From positions 62,001 through 126,000 of the forward strand of contig SLUK01000007.1 in NCBI GenBank assembly GCA_004340125.1: a DNA stretch of 64,000 bases. Reading direction: 5' to 3'. Under the pieces are notes generated by a model. The model did no database searches. It saw nothing but the letters and a program-made list of their open reading frames with translations, and was not told where the DNA came from. This document shows positions 53,159 to 63,993 of the stretch, in pieces. The DNA comes from Harryflintia acetispora. Lineage in GTDB: Bacteria; Bacillota; Clostridia; Oscillospirales; Ruminococcaceae. Every line of letters starts with the position of its first letter. The first letter of the stretch is position 1. A program made the position numbers and the translations under genes.

Positions 53159-53205
53159 GAAGGTAGGAAATATCCGTCATGCAAACAGGAAAGGACGGCG
53201 GTCAT

Positions 53206-53838
53206 ATGAAAAACTATGTGATCACAGTCGCGCGGGAATACGGCAGCGGCGGCAAGACCATCGGCAAGATGCTCTCCGAGGAACTGGGGATCAAGTTCTA
53301 CAACGACGAGCTGCTCCGCCTCGCCTCGGACGAGAGCGGGATCAACGAGGCGCTCTTCGCCAAGGCGGACGAGAACCTGAAAAAGCCCCTGATCCTCAAG
53401 GCGCCCAAAAGCGTGCACACCGGGGAGGTCATCCCCCCGGAGAGCGACGATTTCACGAGCGATCAGAACCTCTTTAATTATCTGTGCAAGGTGATCCGCC
53501 AGCTCGCGGACACCGAGAGCTGCGTCATCGTGGGGCGGTGCGCGGATTACATCCTGCGCGACTACCCGAACGTGCTGCGCCTGTACGTGCACGCGCCGTT
53601 CGATTACTGCGTGAAAAAGACGATGGAGGTACACCCCAACTTCGACGAGGAGGAGGCCAAGCGCTTTATCCGCAAGACCGACAAGCGCCGCGGGGACTAT
53701 TACCGCTATTTCACCGGCAACAGCTGGCGGGACGCGGACAACTACGACCTGTGCCTCAACTCCAGCGACCTGGGGTGGGACAAGTGCGTGGCGCTGACCA
53801 AGGCCTATCTCGAGATCAAGCTGGGGATTTCTCTTTAA
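53206..53838 (+). CDS. cytidylate kinase-like family protein
   Basis: A 210-residue P-loop protein starting KNYVITVAREYGSGGKTIGKML, the form used by the cytidylate-kinase-like family (not the main Cmk, which has a GPSGSGKS loop). VIVGRCADYIL and RIxxxDKRRGDYY-like RKTDKRRGDYYRYF follow. Role unknown. The ATG at 53206 gives the conserved start; an in-frame ATG at 53179 would add nine residues. Confidence 0.85.
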   Translation: MKNYVITVAREYGSGGKTIGKMLSEELGIKFYNDELLRLASDESGINEALFAKADENLKKPLILKAPKSVHTGEVIPPESDDFTSDQNLFNYLCKVIRQLADTESCVIVGRCADYILRDYPNVLRLYVHAPFDYCVKKTMEVHPNFDEEEAKRFIRKTDKRRGDYYRYFTGNSWRDADNYDLCLNSSDLGWDKCVALTKAYLEIKLGISL

Positions 53839-53904
53839 CTGTCATCCGAGGCCGCCGCGCGGCAGTGTCGGGGCGGCCGGTGGCCGAGGATTTCCTCGGC
53901 TGTA

Positions 53905-54060
53905 CACCGGGAGTTTCGTTTGTGGGGCTGTCCGCCCCACGCCCCGAGTAACCTTTTCGACGTAGAAGAAGATTTAGCCCTTTTCAAAGAAAAGGGCTCT
54001 GAAAAGACGAAAAAGAGGGGGAAGTATCCCCCTCTTTTTATGTTCCCCCTCACGCACTGC
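53905..54060 (+). repeat. related repeat element D
   Basis: Shares GGGGCTGTCCGCCCCACGCCCCGA with copy A (there at 10916-10938, same strand), followed by its own hairpins CCCTTTTC-AAA-GAAAAGGG and AAGAGGGGG-AAGTAT-CCCCCTCTT. The architecture parallels copies A-C with different sequence in the arms. No gene is seen between 53839 and 54164. Confidence 0.65.
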
Positions 54061-54164
54061 TCAAAGCTGACTGCGCCGCCGGACACAGCAGAACGCGAAG
54101 CCAAGCAGCTGCAAACCGGGTCGCAGCTCGGCCCGCAAAAGAAATGCCAACCACACCAGGCGAA

Positions 54165-54395
54165 TTATCCTTGAGGCGGCACATACTCAAGAACGTCCTG
54201 GACTTTGCAGCTTAGCGTATGACATATCCGAGCCAGAACAACCAAATCCACGCGCTGCAATTCGCCCTTGCAATAGGTGTTTAGCTGCGTGCGCTGCATT
54301 TCAGAAAAGTGGGACACCTTGTTTTTGCTTAGGCCGCTTTCCCGGATGACCTTTTCCAGTTTTATTTTTATATATCCATATTCCCTGTCCTGCAA
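54165..54395 (-). CDS. XRE-type helix-turn-helix protein
   Basis: A 76-residue regulator with a helix-turn-helix in KLEKVIRESGLSKNKVSHFSEMQRTQLNTYCKG (about 12-44) and a CHTLSCKVQDVLEYVPP end typical of short Cro-like proteins. A TTG at 54395 has AAAGGGGAGGTG six bases before it and is preferred to the ATG at 54431. It is flanked on both sides by repeat elements. Function unknown. Confidence 0.8.
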   Translation of the reverse strand: MQDREYGYIKIKLEKVIRESGLSKNKVSHFSEMQRTQLNTYCKGELQRVDLVVLARICHTLSCKVQDVLEYVPPQG

Positions 54396-54490
54396 GACTC
54401 CCACCTCCCCTTTCGTGATTTGATTATACAATTTTTCTATGTGATTAAGTTTAAAAAGAACTTATTATGAGTTCTTGAAATTTAAAATGG

Positions 54491-54725
54491 CCTGCGCGGG
54501 AAAGGGCACCATCGTTGTAGTGATCAGTTGCCTGCGCGGGCAAAAAGCCGCCCCCGACATACGTCGGGGGCGGCTTCGCATTTCGCGGCGTGCGAAAACG
54601 TGTATAGTCCGCGCGTGGTCGCGCGTGGGGTGGTCAAGGAGGAGTACCCCCTCCTTTGTTTGCTTTCTTTCCCCCTTTCTTTTCAAACAAAAGAAAGGGG
54701 TCGTCGTACGGGGGCGAAACCCCGC
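54491..54725 (+). repeat. interspersed repeat, copy C
   Basis: Same block order as copies A and B. Between GGGCAAAA and GCGGCGTGC it holds a hairpin (54546-54575) of GC-rich sequence unlike the hairpin at the same place in copy A. Its distal hairpin, CCCTTTCTTTTCAAACAAAAGAAAGGGG, equals that of copy A. Confidence 0.9.
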
Positions 54726-55264
54726 TAAATCCTACACTCCAACTGGCAGTCGCAAGGCTCCTTTTCGGCCAGCCTCTGATTGACCTCCCCGGCGGCAACA
54801 CAACCCATCGCCCGGTAAAAGGCCATGCTCTCCACGGCCGAGTGGGCCGAAATATAGAGATACTGCCCGCCCATCTCCCGCGTGCGACCGGCGCAGCGCA
54901 AAAAGAGCCTGCGCCCGATACCCCTGCCGCGGTAAGGATAAGAGGTGTAGAGCTCGGCGAGGATGCGGTACTGCCCCCGGCTGCCCGCAGGCACCCCCTC
55001 CAGCAGCGCGAAGCCGGCCACCGTCTCCCCGTCGTAGGCGACGTAGAGCGCGCCGCCGGCTTGCAGCGCGGGCAGGAGCGTATTTATCACCAGTTCGTCC
55101 TTCTCCTCCCCGCTCCAGTGCTCGGTGAAGGGGCAATCCACAATTCTCTGCTCCCCGCCGACGGTGCGCCAGACCCTGGTGACCTGCTGGTAGCGCTCGA
55201 AACTTTGCAGCAGGCCCGGTACGCAGTCGCGCACGCCGAGGGAGCGGATCACAATTTCTCCCAT
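54725..55264 (-). CDS. GNAT family N-acetyltransferase
   Basis: A 179-residue acetyltransferase with the acetyl-CoA loop YPYRGRGIGRRLFLR (about 118-132) and YISAHSAVESMAFYRAMGC. The ATG at 55264 follows AAAGGAGAC; the upstream ATG at 55336 lies inside rex. The substrate is not predictable. It lies downstream of rex, separated by a terminator. Confidence 0.85.
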   Translation of the reverse strand: MGEIVIRSLGVRDCVPGLLQSFERYQQVTRVWRTVGGEQRIVDCPFTEHWSGEEKDELVINTLLPALQAGGALYVAYDGETVAGFALLEGVPAGSRGQYRILAELYTSYPYRGRGIGRRLFLRCAGRTREMGGQYLYISAHSAVESMAFYRAMGCVAAGEVNQRLAEKEPCDCQLECRI

Positions 55265-55275
55265 GCTGTCTCCTT

Positions 55276-55302
55276 TAAAAAAGGCGGGCCGCAGCCCGCC
55301 CG
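55276..55302 (-). terminator. terminator after rex
   Basis: On the minus strand GGCGGGCTGCGGCCCGCC is followed by six T. Confidence 0.75.
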
Positions 55303-55305
55303 TGG

Positions 55306-55944
55306 TCATTCCAATATCTCGCTGATCTCGTAGCACAGCGTCATCAGGCTGTCGCCCAGGTGGACGTTCTCCACCGCGATGTCCTGATAATCCATCGCCA
55401 GGTCATAGTGCGAGAAGTTCCAAAAGCCCTTGATCCCGTAGTTCACCAGCCGGTCGGCCAGCTCGGGCGCTTCCTCGCGCGGGATGCACAGGATCGCCAC
55501 CTGCGGCGAGAAGGTCTTGCAGAAGTTCTCCAGCCGGTTCACGTCCGAGATCACCAGATGGCGCACCGGCATGCCGATGAGCTCCTTTTGCTTGTCAAAA
55601 ATCCCGATCAGGTTGAAGCCCTTGGTCTCGAAGGACATGTGCTTGGCGATCGCCAGGCCCAGGTTGCCCGCCCCGATTAGGATCACCTTGTATCCCTTAT
55701 GTAGCCCCAGAATATTGCCGATCTCCCCGAGCAGGGCGTCCACGTTGTAGCCGTACCCCTGCTGGCCGAACCCGCCGAAGCAGTTGAGGTCCTGCCGGAT
55801 CTGCGAGGCGGTCAGGTTCATCAGCTGGGAGAGCTCGCGGGAAGAGATGCGGTGCACGTCCTTTTTCTGCAGGTCCTCCAAAAAGCGGTAGTACCGCGGC
55901 AGCCGCCGGATCACCGATGGGGAGACCCCTTCATATCGTGCCAC
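55306..55944 (-). CDS. rex: redox-sensing transcriptional repressor Rex
   Basis: Senses the NADH/NAD ratio and represses fermentation genes. The 212-residue protein has the N-terminal winged helix (VIRRLPRYYRFL, ISSRELSQLMNLTASQIRQDL), QQGYGYNV, and the NAD loop LIGAGNLGLAIA (about 87-98). A GTG at 55944 preceded by GGAAGGTGAAATA gives the usual N-terminus. It lies 98 bases after icd in the same direction. Confidence 0.95.
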   Translation of the reverse strand: MARYEGVSPSVIRRLPRYYRFLEDLQKKDVHRISSRELSQLMNLTASQIRQDLNCFGGFGQQGYGYNVDALLGEIGNILGLHKGYKVILIGAGNLGLAIAKHMSFETKGFNLIGIFDKQKELIGMPVRHLVISDVNRLENFCKTFSPQVAILCIPREEAPELADRLVNYGIKGFWNFSHYDLAMDYQDIAVENVHLGDSLMTLCYEISEILE

Positions 55945-56042
55945 TATTTCACCTTCCAACCCTTCATTTTCCCATATTGCGACCATCCGTCGAAAGAACC
56001 AATCGAGGGCAGACGGTCCTGTCTGCCCCCGCGGTGTCAATT

Positions 56043-57203
56043 CTAGAGCTTTGTGATCGTCTCCATCACATAGTCGCCGAAGTCCTCGCAGGTCGCGCCG
56101 GTGTCCCGCCCGGTGACGCTCAGGCGTTTCTCCTCATACATGCAGATATCCAGCGCGCGCTCGAGCTTGTCGGCCTGCTGCTGATACCCGATGTGGGAGA
56201 GCAGCAGCACCGCCGCGCGCAGCATAGAGCAGGGGTCGGCATACTGGGCGCGGCCCTCGCTGACCATGCGCGGCGCGCTGCCGTGGATCGCCTCGAACAT
56301 GGCGTAGCGCTTGCCGATGTTGGCGCTGCCCGCGGTGCCCACCCCGCCCTGGAACTCGGCGGCCTCGTCGGTGATGATGTCCCCGTAGAGGTTGGGGAGC
56401 ACAAACACCCTAAAATCGCGCCGGCGCTTCTGGTCGATCAGCTTGGCGGTCAGGATGTCGATATACCAGTCGTCGGTGGTGATGTGCGGATACTGCTTGC
56501 CGATCTCCTGGCAGAGCTTCAAAAACTTGCCGTCGGTCGTCTTGACGACGTTGGCCTTGGTCACGATCGAGACGCGGTCCTTTTTGTTTTTATCCGCGAA
56601 CTCATAGGCGAGCTTGGCGATCCGCTCGGTGCCCTCGGTGGTGGTGACCACGAAGTCGATCGCCAAATCCTCGTCCACGTTCACCCCGCAGGAGCCCACC
56701 GCGTAGGCGCCCTCGGTGTTCTCCCTAAAAAAGGTCCAATCGATCCCCTCGCTGGGCACCTTGACCGGGCGCATGTTGCAGAACAGGTCGAGCTCCTTGC
56801 GCATGGCGACGTTGGCGCTCTCGATGTTCGGCCAGGGGTCCCCGGCACGCGGGGTGGTGGTGGGGCCCTTGAGGATGACATGGCAGGCCTTGAGCTCCTG
56901 CAGCACGTCGTCCGGGATGGCCTTATGCTGCGCCGCGCGGTTCTCGATGGTCAGCCCGTCGATCGAACGGAACTCCACCTTGCCGCGCCCCACCTCGTCC
57001 GCGAGCAGGTACTCGAGCACCCTTCTCGCTTCGCCGGTGATGACCGGGCCGATCCCGTCACCCCCGCACACCCCGATGATGATGGGGTCGAGCGTTTTAT
57101 AGTCAATAAAATCCTTCTGCGCCTTCATCCGCTCGACCCGGGCGAGCTGGTCTTTCACCAGCTGCTCGAAACGGGCGGTGGCGCCGCTGAGCTTATCTTC
57201 CAC
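56043..57203 (-). CDS. icd: isocitrate/isopropylmalate-family dehydrogenase, probably isocitrate dehydrogenase
   Basis: A 386-residue decarboxylating dehydrogenase with GVCGGDGIGPVI, RENTEGAYA, VTKANVVKTTDG and NLYGDIITDEAAEFQGGVGTAGSANIG. It resembles the NAD-type isocitrate dehydrogenases of anaerobes more than LeuB, and no leu genes are near. It would supply 2-oxoglutarate for glutamate. A Rex-like operator covers its promoter, tying it to the redox state. Confidence 0.85.
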   Translation of the reverse strand: MEDKLSGATARFEQLVKDQLARVERMKAQKDFIDYKTLDPIIIGVCGGDGIGPVITGEARRVLEYLLADEVGRGKVEFRSIDGLTIENRAAQHKAIPDDVLQELKACHVILKGPTTTPRAGDPWPNIESANVAMRKELDLFCNMRPVKVPSEGIDWTFFRENTEGAYAVGSCGVNVDEDLAIDFVVTTTEGTERIAKLAYEFADKNKKDRVSIVTKANVVKTTDGKFLKLCQEIGKQYPHITTDDWYIDILTAKLIDQKRRRDFRVFVLPNLYGDIITDEAAEFQGGVGTAGSANIGKRYAMFEAIHGSAPRMVSEGRAQYADPCSMLRAAVLLLSHIGYQQQADKLERALDICMYEEKRLSVTGRDTGATCEDFGDYVMETITKL

Positions 57204-57260
57204 AGTAAACCTCCTAGGGGTCTTCTCAAAATCAACACATGGCCTTCCTTCAATGGTTTT

Positions 57261-57289
57261 ATTTTAGTATAATCGGGAACGATTGTCAA
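57261..57289 (-). promoter_or_regulatory. promoter of icd(-rex)
   Basis: On the minus strand TTGACA (57284-57289), 17 bases, TAAAAT (57261-57266). Confidence 0.8.
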
Positions 57290-57300
57290 TTATATGACAA
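57283..57300. promoter_or_regulatory. Rex-like operator
   Basis: TTGTCA-ATTATA-TGACAA, an 18-base palindrome of the same length and outer bases as known Rex sites (TTGTGAA/TTGTTAA arms). It covers the -35 box of icd, and rex lies downstream in the same direction. Confidence 0.65.
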
Positions 57301-57447
57301 TAAGTTTTATACTGCATTGCAAGTTCCATTATGCGACAGCCTGTGCGGAAAAAATACAGGCCAGTAATGATTTCTTCACAAAGATACGTTATAATAATGA
57401 TGGAACGCTGTTACCGCAGCGCAACGATACAGATTGGGGAGAATGCC

Positions 57448-57891
57448 ATGACGGCCAATCGCAAAGAGGCGACGCCCAAAACCGTGGTGCTGGTGACAAA
57501 CCAATTCCAGTGCGAGCGGATCATCCACGCGGGGCAGACCGTGGCGGATATTACCAAGACCGAGCTGTGCGTCTTCAGCGTACAGAGTGGGCGCTACCCG
57601 CAGAATCCATTGGCGCTCGAGCATCTTTACAAGGTCTCCAAAAGCCATGACGCCACCATGAACATCGTCTACGGGGACGACCCCGTCAAGCTGATCATCA
57701 GCTTTATCAAGCATAACAAGACCCAGAACGTCCTCACCGGCCTGCCACAGGGGGAGGATTCCATCCTCTGCGACGTGTGGCGCAAGTTCACCCATGTGCG
57801 CTTCTTCACGGTGGACGGCGAGGGGAATACCGCCGAGGTGACCCGCGCGCAGATTCCGGCGCGGCGCAAGGCAAAGCCCGCCTCCATCTGA
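57448..57891 (+). CDS. universal-stress-protein-like domain protein
   Basis: A 147-residue single-domain protein; KTVVLVTNQFQCERIIHAGQTVADITKTELCVFSV is like the USP domain of KdpD sensor kinases. GGGGAGA precedes the ATG at 57448; in-frame starts back to 57331 have no support. Function unknown, perhaps nucleotide binding. Confidence 0.7.
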   Translation: MTANRKEATPKTVVLVTNQFQCERIIHAGQTVADITKTELCVFSVQSGRYPQNPLALEHLYKVSKSHDATMNIVYGDDPVKLIISFIKHNKTQNVLTGLPQGEDSILCDVWRKFTHVRFFTVDGEGNTAEVTRAQIPARRKAKPASI

Positions 57892-57920
57892 GGTGGGCCA
57901 ATCAAAGGAAGTGAAATGAT

Positions 57921-58853
57921 ATGCGCATCAATATTCGTTCCATCAGCTTTCACAGCGCGAACGGCGAGGACAACATCAGCGCCGTCGCCTACTTCCCCGA
58001 GGGGGAGGAGATCCGTGGGATCGTGCTTGTCAGCCACGGGATGCTCGAGCACATCGGACGTTACCACGAGTTTATGCTCTATCTCGCGCAGCAGGGCCTT
58101 GCGGTCTTCGGACAGGACCATCTCGGCCACGGCAAGAGCGCCGGCAGTCCCGAGCGGCTGGGCTACTTTGCGCACGAGAACGGCTACCAGTGCCTGATCA
58201 GGGATTTGCGGCATCTCTGCCACATCGCGGCGGGGATGTTCCCCGAGCGCCAAATCTTCCTGCTGGGGCATTCGATGGGCTCGCTGATCGCGCGGCTCTA
58301 CTGTGTGAAATACCCGGACACCCTGGCGGGGGTCATCCTGATGGGCACCGCCGGGCCGAACCCGATGACCGGCTTCGGGATCCTGCTCGCACAGCGGTAT
58401 CTGCGTAAGGAAGGCGAATTCTGCCGCCCCGAACGGCTGCACGAGCTGGTCATCGGCAACATGAACCGGCGCTTCACCCCCACGCGCACCGCCAGCGACT
58501 GGCTCAGCCGGGACGAGGCGGCGGTGGACCGCTATCTTGCCGACCCTGTAAGCGGGCAGCGCTTCACCGCCTCGGCTTATCTCGATCTCTTCACCATGAT
58601 GGAGGTTGCAAATTCCCCGCGCTGGGCCAGGGATTATCCCAAGGGGCTTGCCACCCTGCTGCTCTCGGGCGACTGCGATCCGGTGGGGAACTTCGGGCGC
58701 GGGGTGCTGCAGGTCTATAACCGGCTGCAGAGCGCCGGGGTCGAGGACCTGGAAATGCAGCTTTATGAGGGCGCGCGGCACGAGCTGCTCAATGAACTCA
58801 ACCGCGAAGAGGTCTATGGGGACATCCTGGACTGGATCGAGAACGAGATTTAA
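57921..58853 (+). CDS. alpha/beta hydrolase, monoacylglycerol-lipase/lysophospholipase type
   Basis: A 310-residue hydrolase with the oxyanion segment VSHGMLEHIGRYHEF, the nucleophile elbow GHSMGS (about residue 117), DCDPVGNFG for the acid and GARHELLNE for the histidine, so the triad is complete. No signal peptide. Natural substrate unknown. GGAAGTGAA lies before the ATG. Confidence 0.88.
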   Translation: MRINIRSISFHSANGEDNISAVAYFPEGEEIRGIVLVSHGMLEHIGRYHEFMLYLAQQGLAVFGQDHLGHGKSAGSPERLGYFAHENGYQCLIRDLRHLCHIAAGMFPERQIFLLGHSMGSLIARLYCVKYPDTLAGVILMGTAGPNPMTGFGILLAQRYLRKEGEFCRPERLHELVIGNMNRRFTPTRTASDWLSRDEAAVDRYLADPVSGQRFTASAYLDLFTMMEVANSPRWARDYPKGLATLLLSGDCDPVGNFGRGVLQVYNRLQSAGVEDLEMQLYEGARHELLNELNREEVYGDILDWIENEI

Positions 58854-58866
58854 TCGGGTCGGCCGG

Positions 58867-58898
58867 GCCCCCGCTCGTATACGAGCGGGGGCTTTTTG
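58867..58898 (+). terminator. terminator after the hydrolase gene
   Basis: GCCCCCGCTCGTA and TACGAGCGGGGGC pair, followed by TTTTTG. Confidence 0.9.
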
Positions 58899-59075
58899 TG
58901 TGAAAAAGGAACCGTCCGGGGGCAATCGTCATAGGGTTGGCTCCCAGTGATAAGAACAATATTATTTCACTAATTTTCAAAATAAATCATTTTGATTCAT
59001 ATTCTTTTCATATTTATGACTATAATAGAAACTAGGGCAGAATAGAAATGTTACCCCAGTGAGGAGGAATCACAG

Positions 59076-61682
<2,607 letters not shown>

Positions 61683-61688
61683 GATTAC

Positions 61689-61723
61689 AATGGTGGGGAG
61701 CTTTCGTTCCCCACCATTTCTTT
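61689..61723. terminator. terminator after clpB
   Basis: AATGGTGGGGA and TCCCCACCATT pair around a loop and are followed by TCTTT. Confidence 0.85.
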
Positions 61724-61742
61724 GTCATGAAGGAGGGAGACC

Positions 61743-62417
61743 ATGAAACGTTTCCTATCCGGGCTGCTTGCCGTATCCTTCCTGCTTTCGGGCTGCGCCC
61801 GCACAACACAGGGCGACCCACAGGACGAGACCGCGGGTGCGCCGGTACGCGATCTTCTGCTGGCGCAGGGGGACACCGTCCTCGGAGGCGGCAGAAGCGC
61901 GACCGTGCGCCTCGTCCTGCGCGAGGGGGTCTTCCTCACCGGCGATCAGGTGGCCCTGGGCGGGGGCCTGGGCGAGGAAAACTACCAGGGCGTCTGCGAG
62001 GTGCAGGTCCTGGCGGACGGGGAGGCGCTTTCCTCCCTTGCGCTGGAGGGCGACGGCCGGGAGGAGCTGCTTTTCAGCGATGTCGGCCTTCCCTTCGCGC
62101 TGCACTTTGCAGACTATAACGGCGACGGGAACCCGGACTTCACCATCGGCCAGTGGGCCGGCAGCACGGCGGACTGCTACACTCTTTTTACCATCGCGCC
62201 CGACGGGACGATCACCCCGCAAAGCGGACCCTACGCGATCTTTGCCAGCGACGGCAAGGGGGACAATGAATACTGCGCCGTCTTTGTGCAGAAGGAAAAC
62301 GGCTTCGCCACCCAAGTCTACAACAACGCGACCGGGGAATACGAGCAGGTCCCCTACGTGTGGGACGCGGCGCGGAACACTTATCTTGAAGATCAGGGAG
62401 GCAAAACGGATGACTAG
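61743..62417 (+). CDS. predicted lipoprotein with Asp-rich loop
   Basis: A 224-residue protein with a canonical lipobox LLSGC (Cys18) and a beta-rich domain; DYNGDGNPDFTIGQW (about 120-134) is like an FG-GAP calcium loop. No known family name. Its end overlaps the next gene by eight bases, so the two are co-translated. Confidence 0.82.
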   Translation: MKRFLSGLLAVSFLLSGCARTTQGDPQDETAGAPVRDLLLAQGDTVLGGGRSATVRLVLREGVFLTGDQVALGGGLGEENYQGVCEVQVLADGEALSSLALEGDGREELLFSDVGLPFALHFADYNGDGNPDFTIGQWAGSTADCYTLFTIAPDGTITPQSGPYAIFASDGKGDNEYCAVFVQKENGFATQVYNNATGEYEQVPYVWDAARNTYLEDQGGKTDD

Positions 62418-62868
62418 ACCGGAGCAGGCGGAAAAACTTTTCAGGGAGGGGTACAACTGCGCGCAGGCGGCATTCCTCCCCTTTGCCGAGGAATGCGGGC
62501 TCAGCCGGGAGACGGCCGCGGCGCTCGCTTCCTCCTTCGGCGGCGGCATGGGCCGGCTGCGGGAGGTCTGCGGCGCGGTGAGCGGTATTTTCCTGGCCGC
62601 CGGGCTGCTGCGCGGCTACAGCGACCCGAAGGACCCCGCCGCCAAAAAGGCGCACTACGAGCTGATCCAGCGGCTGGCCGCGCGCTACCGGGAGGAGAAC
62701 GGTTCGATCGTCTGCCGCGAGCTGCTCGGGCTCCCGGCCGGGCCGGACTCCCCCACCCCCGAGGCGCGCACCGGGGCGTACTACAAAAAGCGCCCCTGTC
62801 CCGAGCTGGTGCGCTGCGCGGCTGAAATACTGGAGGAAGAGCTTTTCCCAAAAGCGAATAAACTATAA
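62410..62868 (+). CDS. C_GCAxxG_C_C family redox-type protein
   Basis: A 152-residue protein with the family's spaced cysteines: GYNCAQA (variant first motif), FGGGMGRLREVCGAVSG with the CGAxxG element, a Cys in SIVCRELLG and a last Cys in LVRCAAEIL. The family is found in anaerobes and thought to be redox or metal related, but no activity is established. The start overlaps the lipoprotein gene. Confidence 0.88.
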   Translation: MTRPEQAEKLFREGYNCAQAAFLPFAEECGLSRETAAALASSFGGGMGRLREVCGAVSGIFLAAGLLRGYSDPKDPAAKKAHYELIQRLAARYREENGSIVCRELLGLPAGPDSPTPEARTGAYYKKRPCPELVRCAAEILEEELFPKANKL

Positions 62869-62897
62869 AAAATAGCCGCTACGCGGCTATTTTTTAT
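62867..62897. terminator. bidirectional terminator
   Basis: AAAAAATAGCCGC and GCGGCTATTTTTTA pair around TAC. Confidence 0.88.
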
Positions 62898-62954
62898 TGC
62901 TGAACACAATAGATCGAAGAGCTATTTTTTATCCACAGCGCTCCGGGCAAATGA

Positions 62955-62982
62955 ATGGCCACCGGCATAGCCGGTGGCCATT
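62955..62982 (-). terminator. hairpin after the right-edge gene pair
   Basis: ATGGCCACCGGC-TAT-GCCGGTGGCCAT is a strong stem five bases past the stop at 62987 but lacks a T-run. Confidence 0.45.
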
Positions 62983-62986
62983 ACAA

Positions 62987-63526
62987 TTATAGCAACAGGT
63001 AGAACAGGGCGACCAGCAGCGTAAAATCCGCCTTTTCGTTCATCAACAGCAGCAGCAGCCCGATGAGCAGCAGCCGCTCGTTGTCGATGTTTAAAGCGTC
63101 GAGCACCTTCCCAATGGGGGAGTCCTCCCCGACGAAGTTCGAGATGACGTTCCCGAGGCCCTTCCCTTCGCCCTGCCCGAACTGGGGCAGGTGGATTCCC
63201 AGGTTCCCCGTCAGCTGGCTGAGAAGGGAGGAGACCGTGCCGCCGCTCTGTGCGCCCGCGGTTCCGCTATGCGCGCCGCCGTCCGACGGATGGTTCGAGC
63301 CGGCCGCCTGCGGGCCCGGCGCGTTTGGGGCGGCGTTGCCCGGGCCCTGGGTGGGGCCCTGCACCGGGATATGTATGGTGTCCTGCATGGGCGGCGAGAT
63401 CACGGCGTTGGCCTGCTGCACCGTCTGGCGGGAGCGCTGCTGCATCTGGCGCACCCGGCGGATCGCCTCCTGCTGCATGTTGAGAAGATCCTTTTCGGTA
63501 TAACTCACACCTTTCCAATCGGCCAT
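62987..63526 (-). CDS. protein of unknown function with a C-terminal hydrophobic region
   Basis: A 179-residue protein: an N-terminal helix rich in Gln/Arg (KDLLNMQQEAIRRVRQMQQR), a Pro/Gly/Gln-rich middle (about 45-100) and two leucine-rich hydrophobic helices at the end (about 150-179). I recognise no family. The start codon shares a base with the stop of the upstream gene (TGATG), so the two are translationally coupled. The layout, helix, disordered linker and hydrophobic tail, suggests membrane or spore-coat association, which is speculation. Confidence 0.65.
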   Translation of the reverse strand: MADWKGVSYTEKDLLNMQQEAIRRVRQMQQRSRQTVQQANAVISPPMQDTIHIPVQGPTQGPGNAAPNAPGPQAAGSNHPSDGGAHSGTAGAQSGGTVSSLLSQLTGNLGIHLPQFGQGEGKGLGNVISNFVGEDSPIGKVLDALNIDNERLLLIGLLLLLMNEKADFTLLVALFYLLL

Positions 63527-63993
63527 CAGCCATCATCACCACCAAACAGGTTGCCGAAGATGCCGGTCTCCTTGAGCAGGGGGAGCATCTTGACCAGCTG
63601 CATGATCCGGATCGCGTCGTCCACTTTTTTCTGCCGCTTCTCCCCGAAATGGGGCTTGAGCGCGAGCAGCAGCTCAACGTTGGAGTCCCGGGTATTGAGC
63701 CCCTGCAAAATCTGCGAGACCTTTGCGATGGTGTTTACATCCAGGCTGCCCAAGAGGTTCGCGGCCGCGTTGGGCGCCGCGGGCTGGGCGGGCGGCGGGG
63801 TAAACAGGTTTTGCAAAGGGGGGATGGGCTGTGCCTGGGGCTGCGCGGGTTGTGCGGGAGGCGGTGCGGCGGGCGGCTGCGCGTCCGCCGCGGGGGCGGC
63901 GCCGTCTCCCCCCAGTCCCAGCTGGTTTGCCAGGTTCATGATCTGCTGCATGGTCTGGGGGTTGTTCAGAAGAGAACCGAGGGCCGAAGCCAT
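63526..63993 (-). CDS. protein of unknown function with Pro/Ala/Gln-rich linker
   Basis: A 155-residue protein with an N-terminal helix (ALGSLLNNPQTMQQIMNLANQLG), a long Ala/Pro/Gln linker (about 30-75), and a helical C-terminal half (NLLGSLDVNTIAKVSQILQGL...LLALKPHFGEKRQKKVDDAIRIMQLVKMLPLL). No family recognised. Only seven bases upstream are in the window, including GGAAG, so earlier starts and upstream neighbours cannot be judged. Paired with the following gene. Confidence 0.7.
   Translation of the reverse strand: MASALGSLLNNPQTMQQIMNLANQLGLGGDGAAPAADAQPPAAPPPAQPAQPQAQPIPPLQNLFTPPPAQPAAPNAAANLLGSLDVNTIAKVSQILQGLNTRDSNVELLLALKPHFGEKRQKKVDDAIRIMQLVKMLPLLKETGIFGNLFGGDDG

Noticed and set aside
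55917..57272. 451-codon plus-strand frame opposite icd
   Set aside because: Antisense to a well-conserved dehydrogenase.
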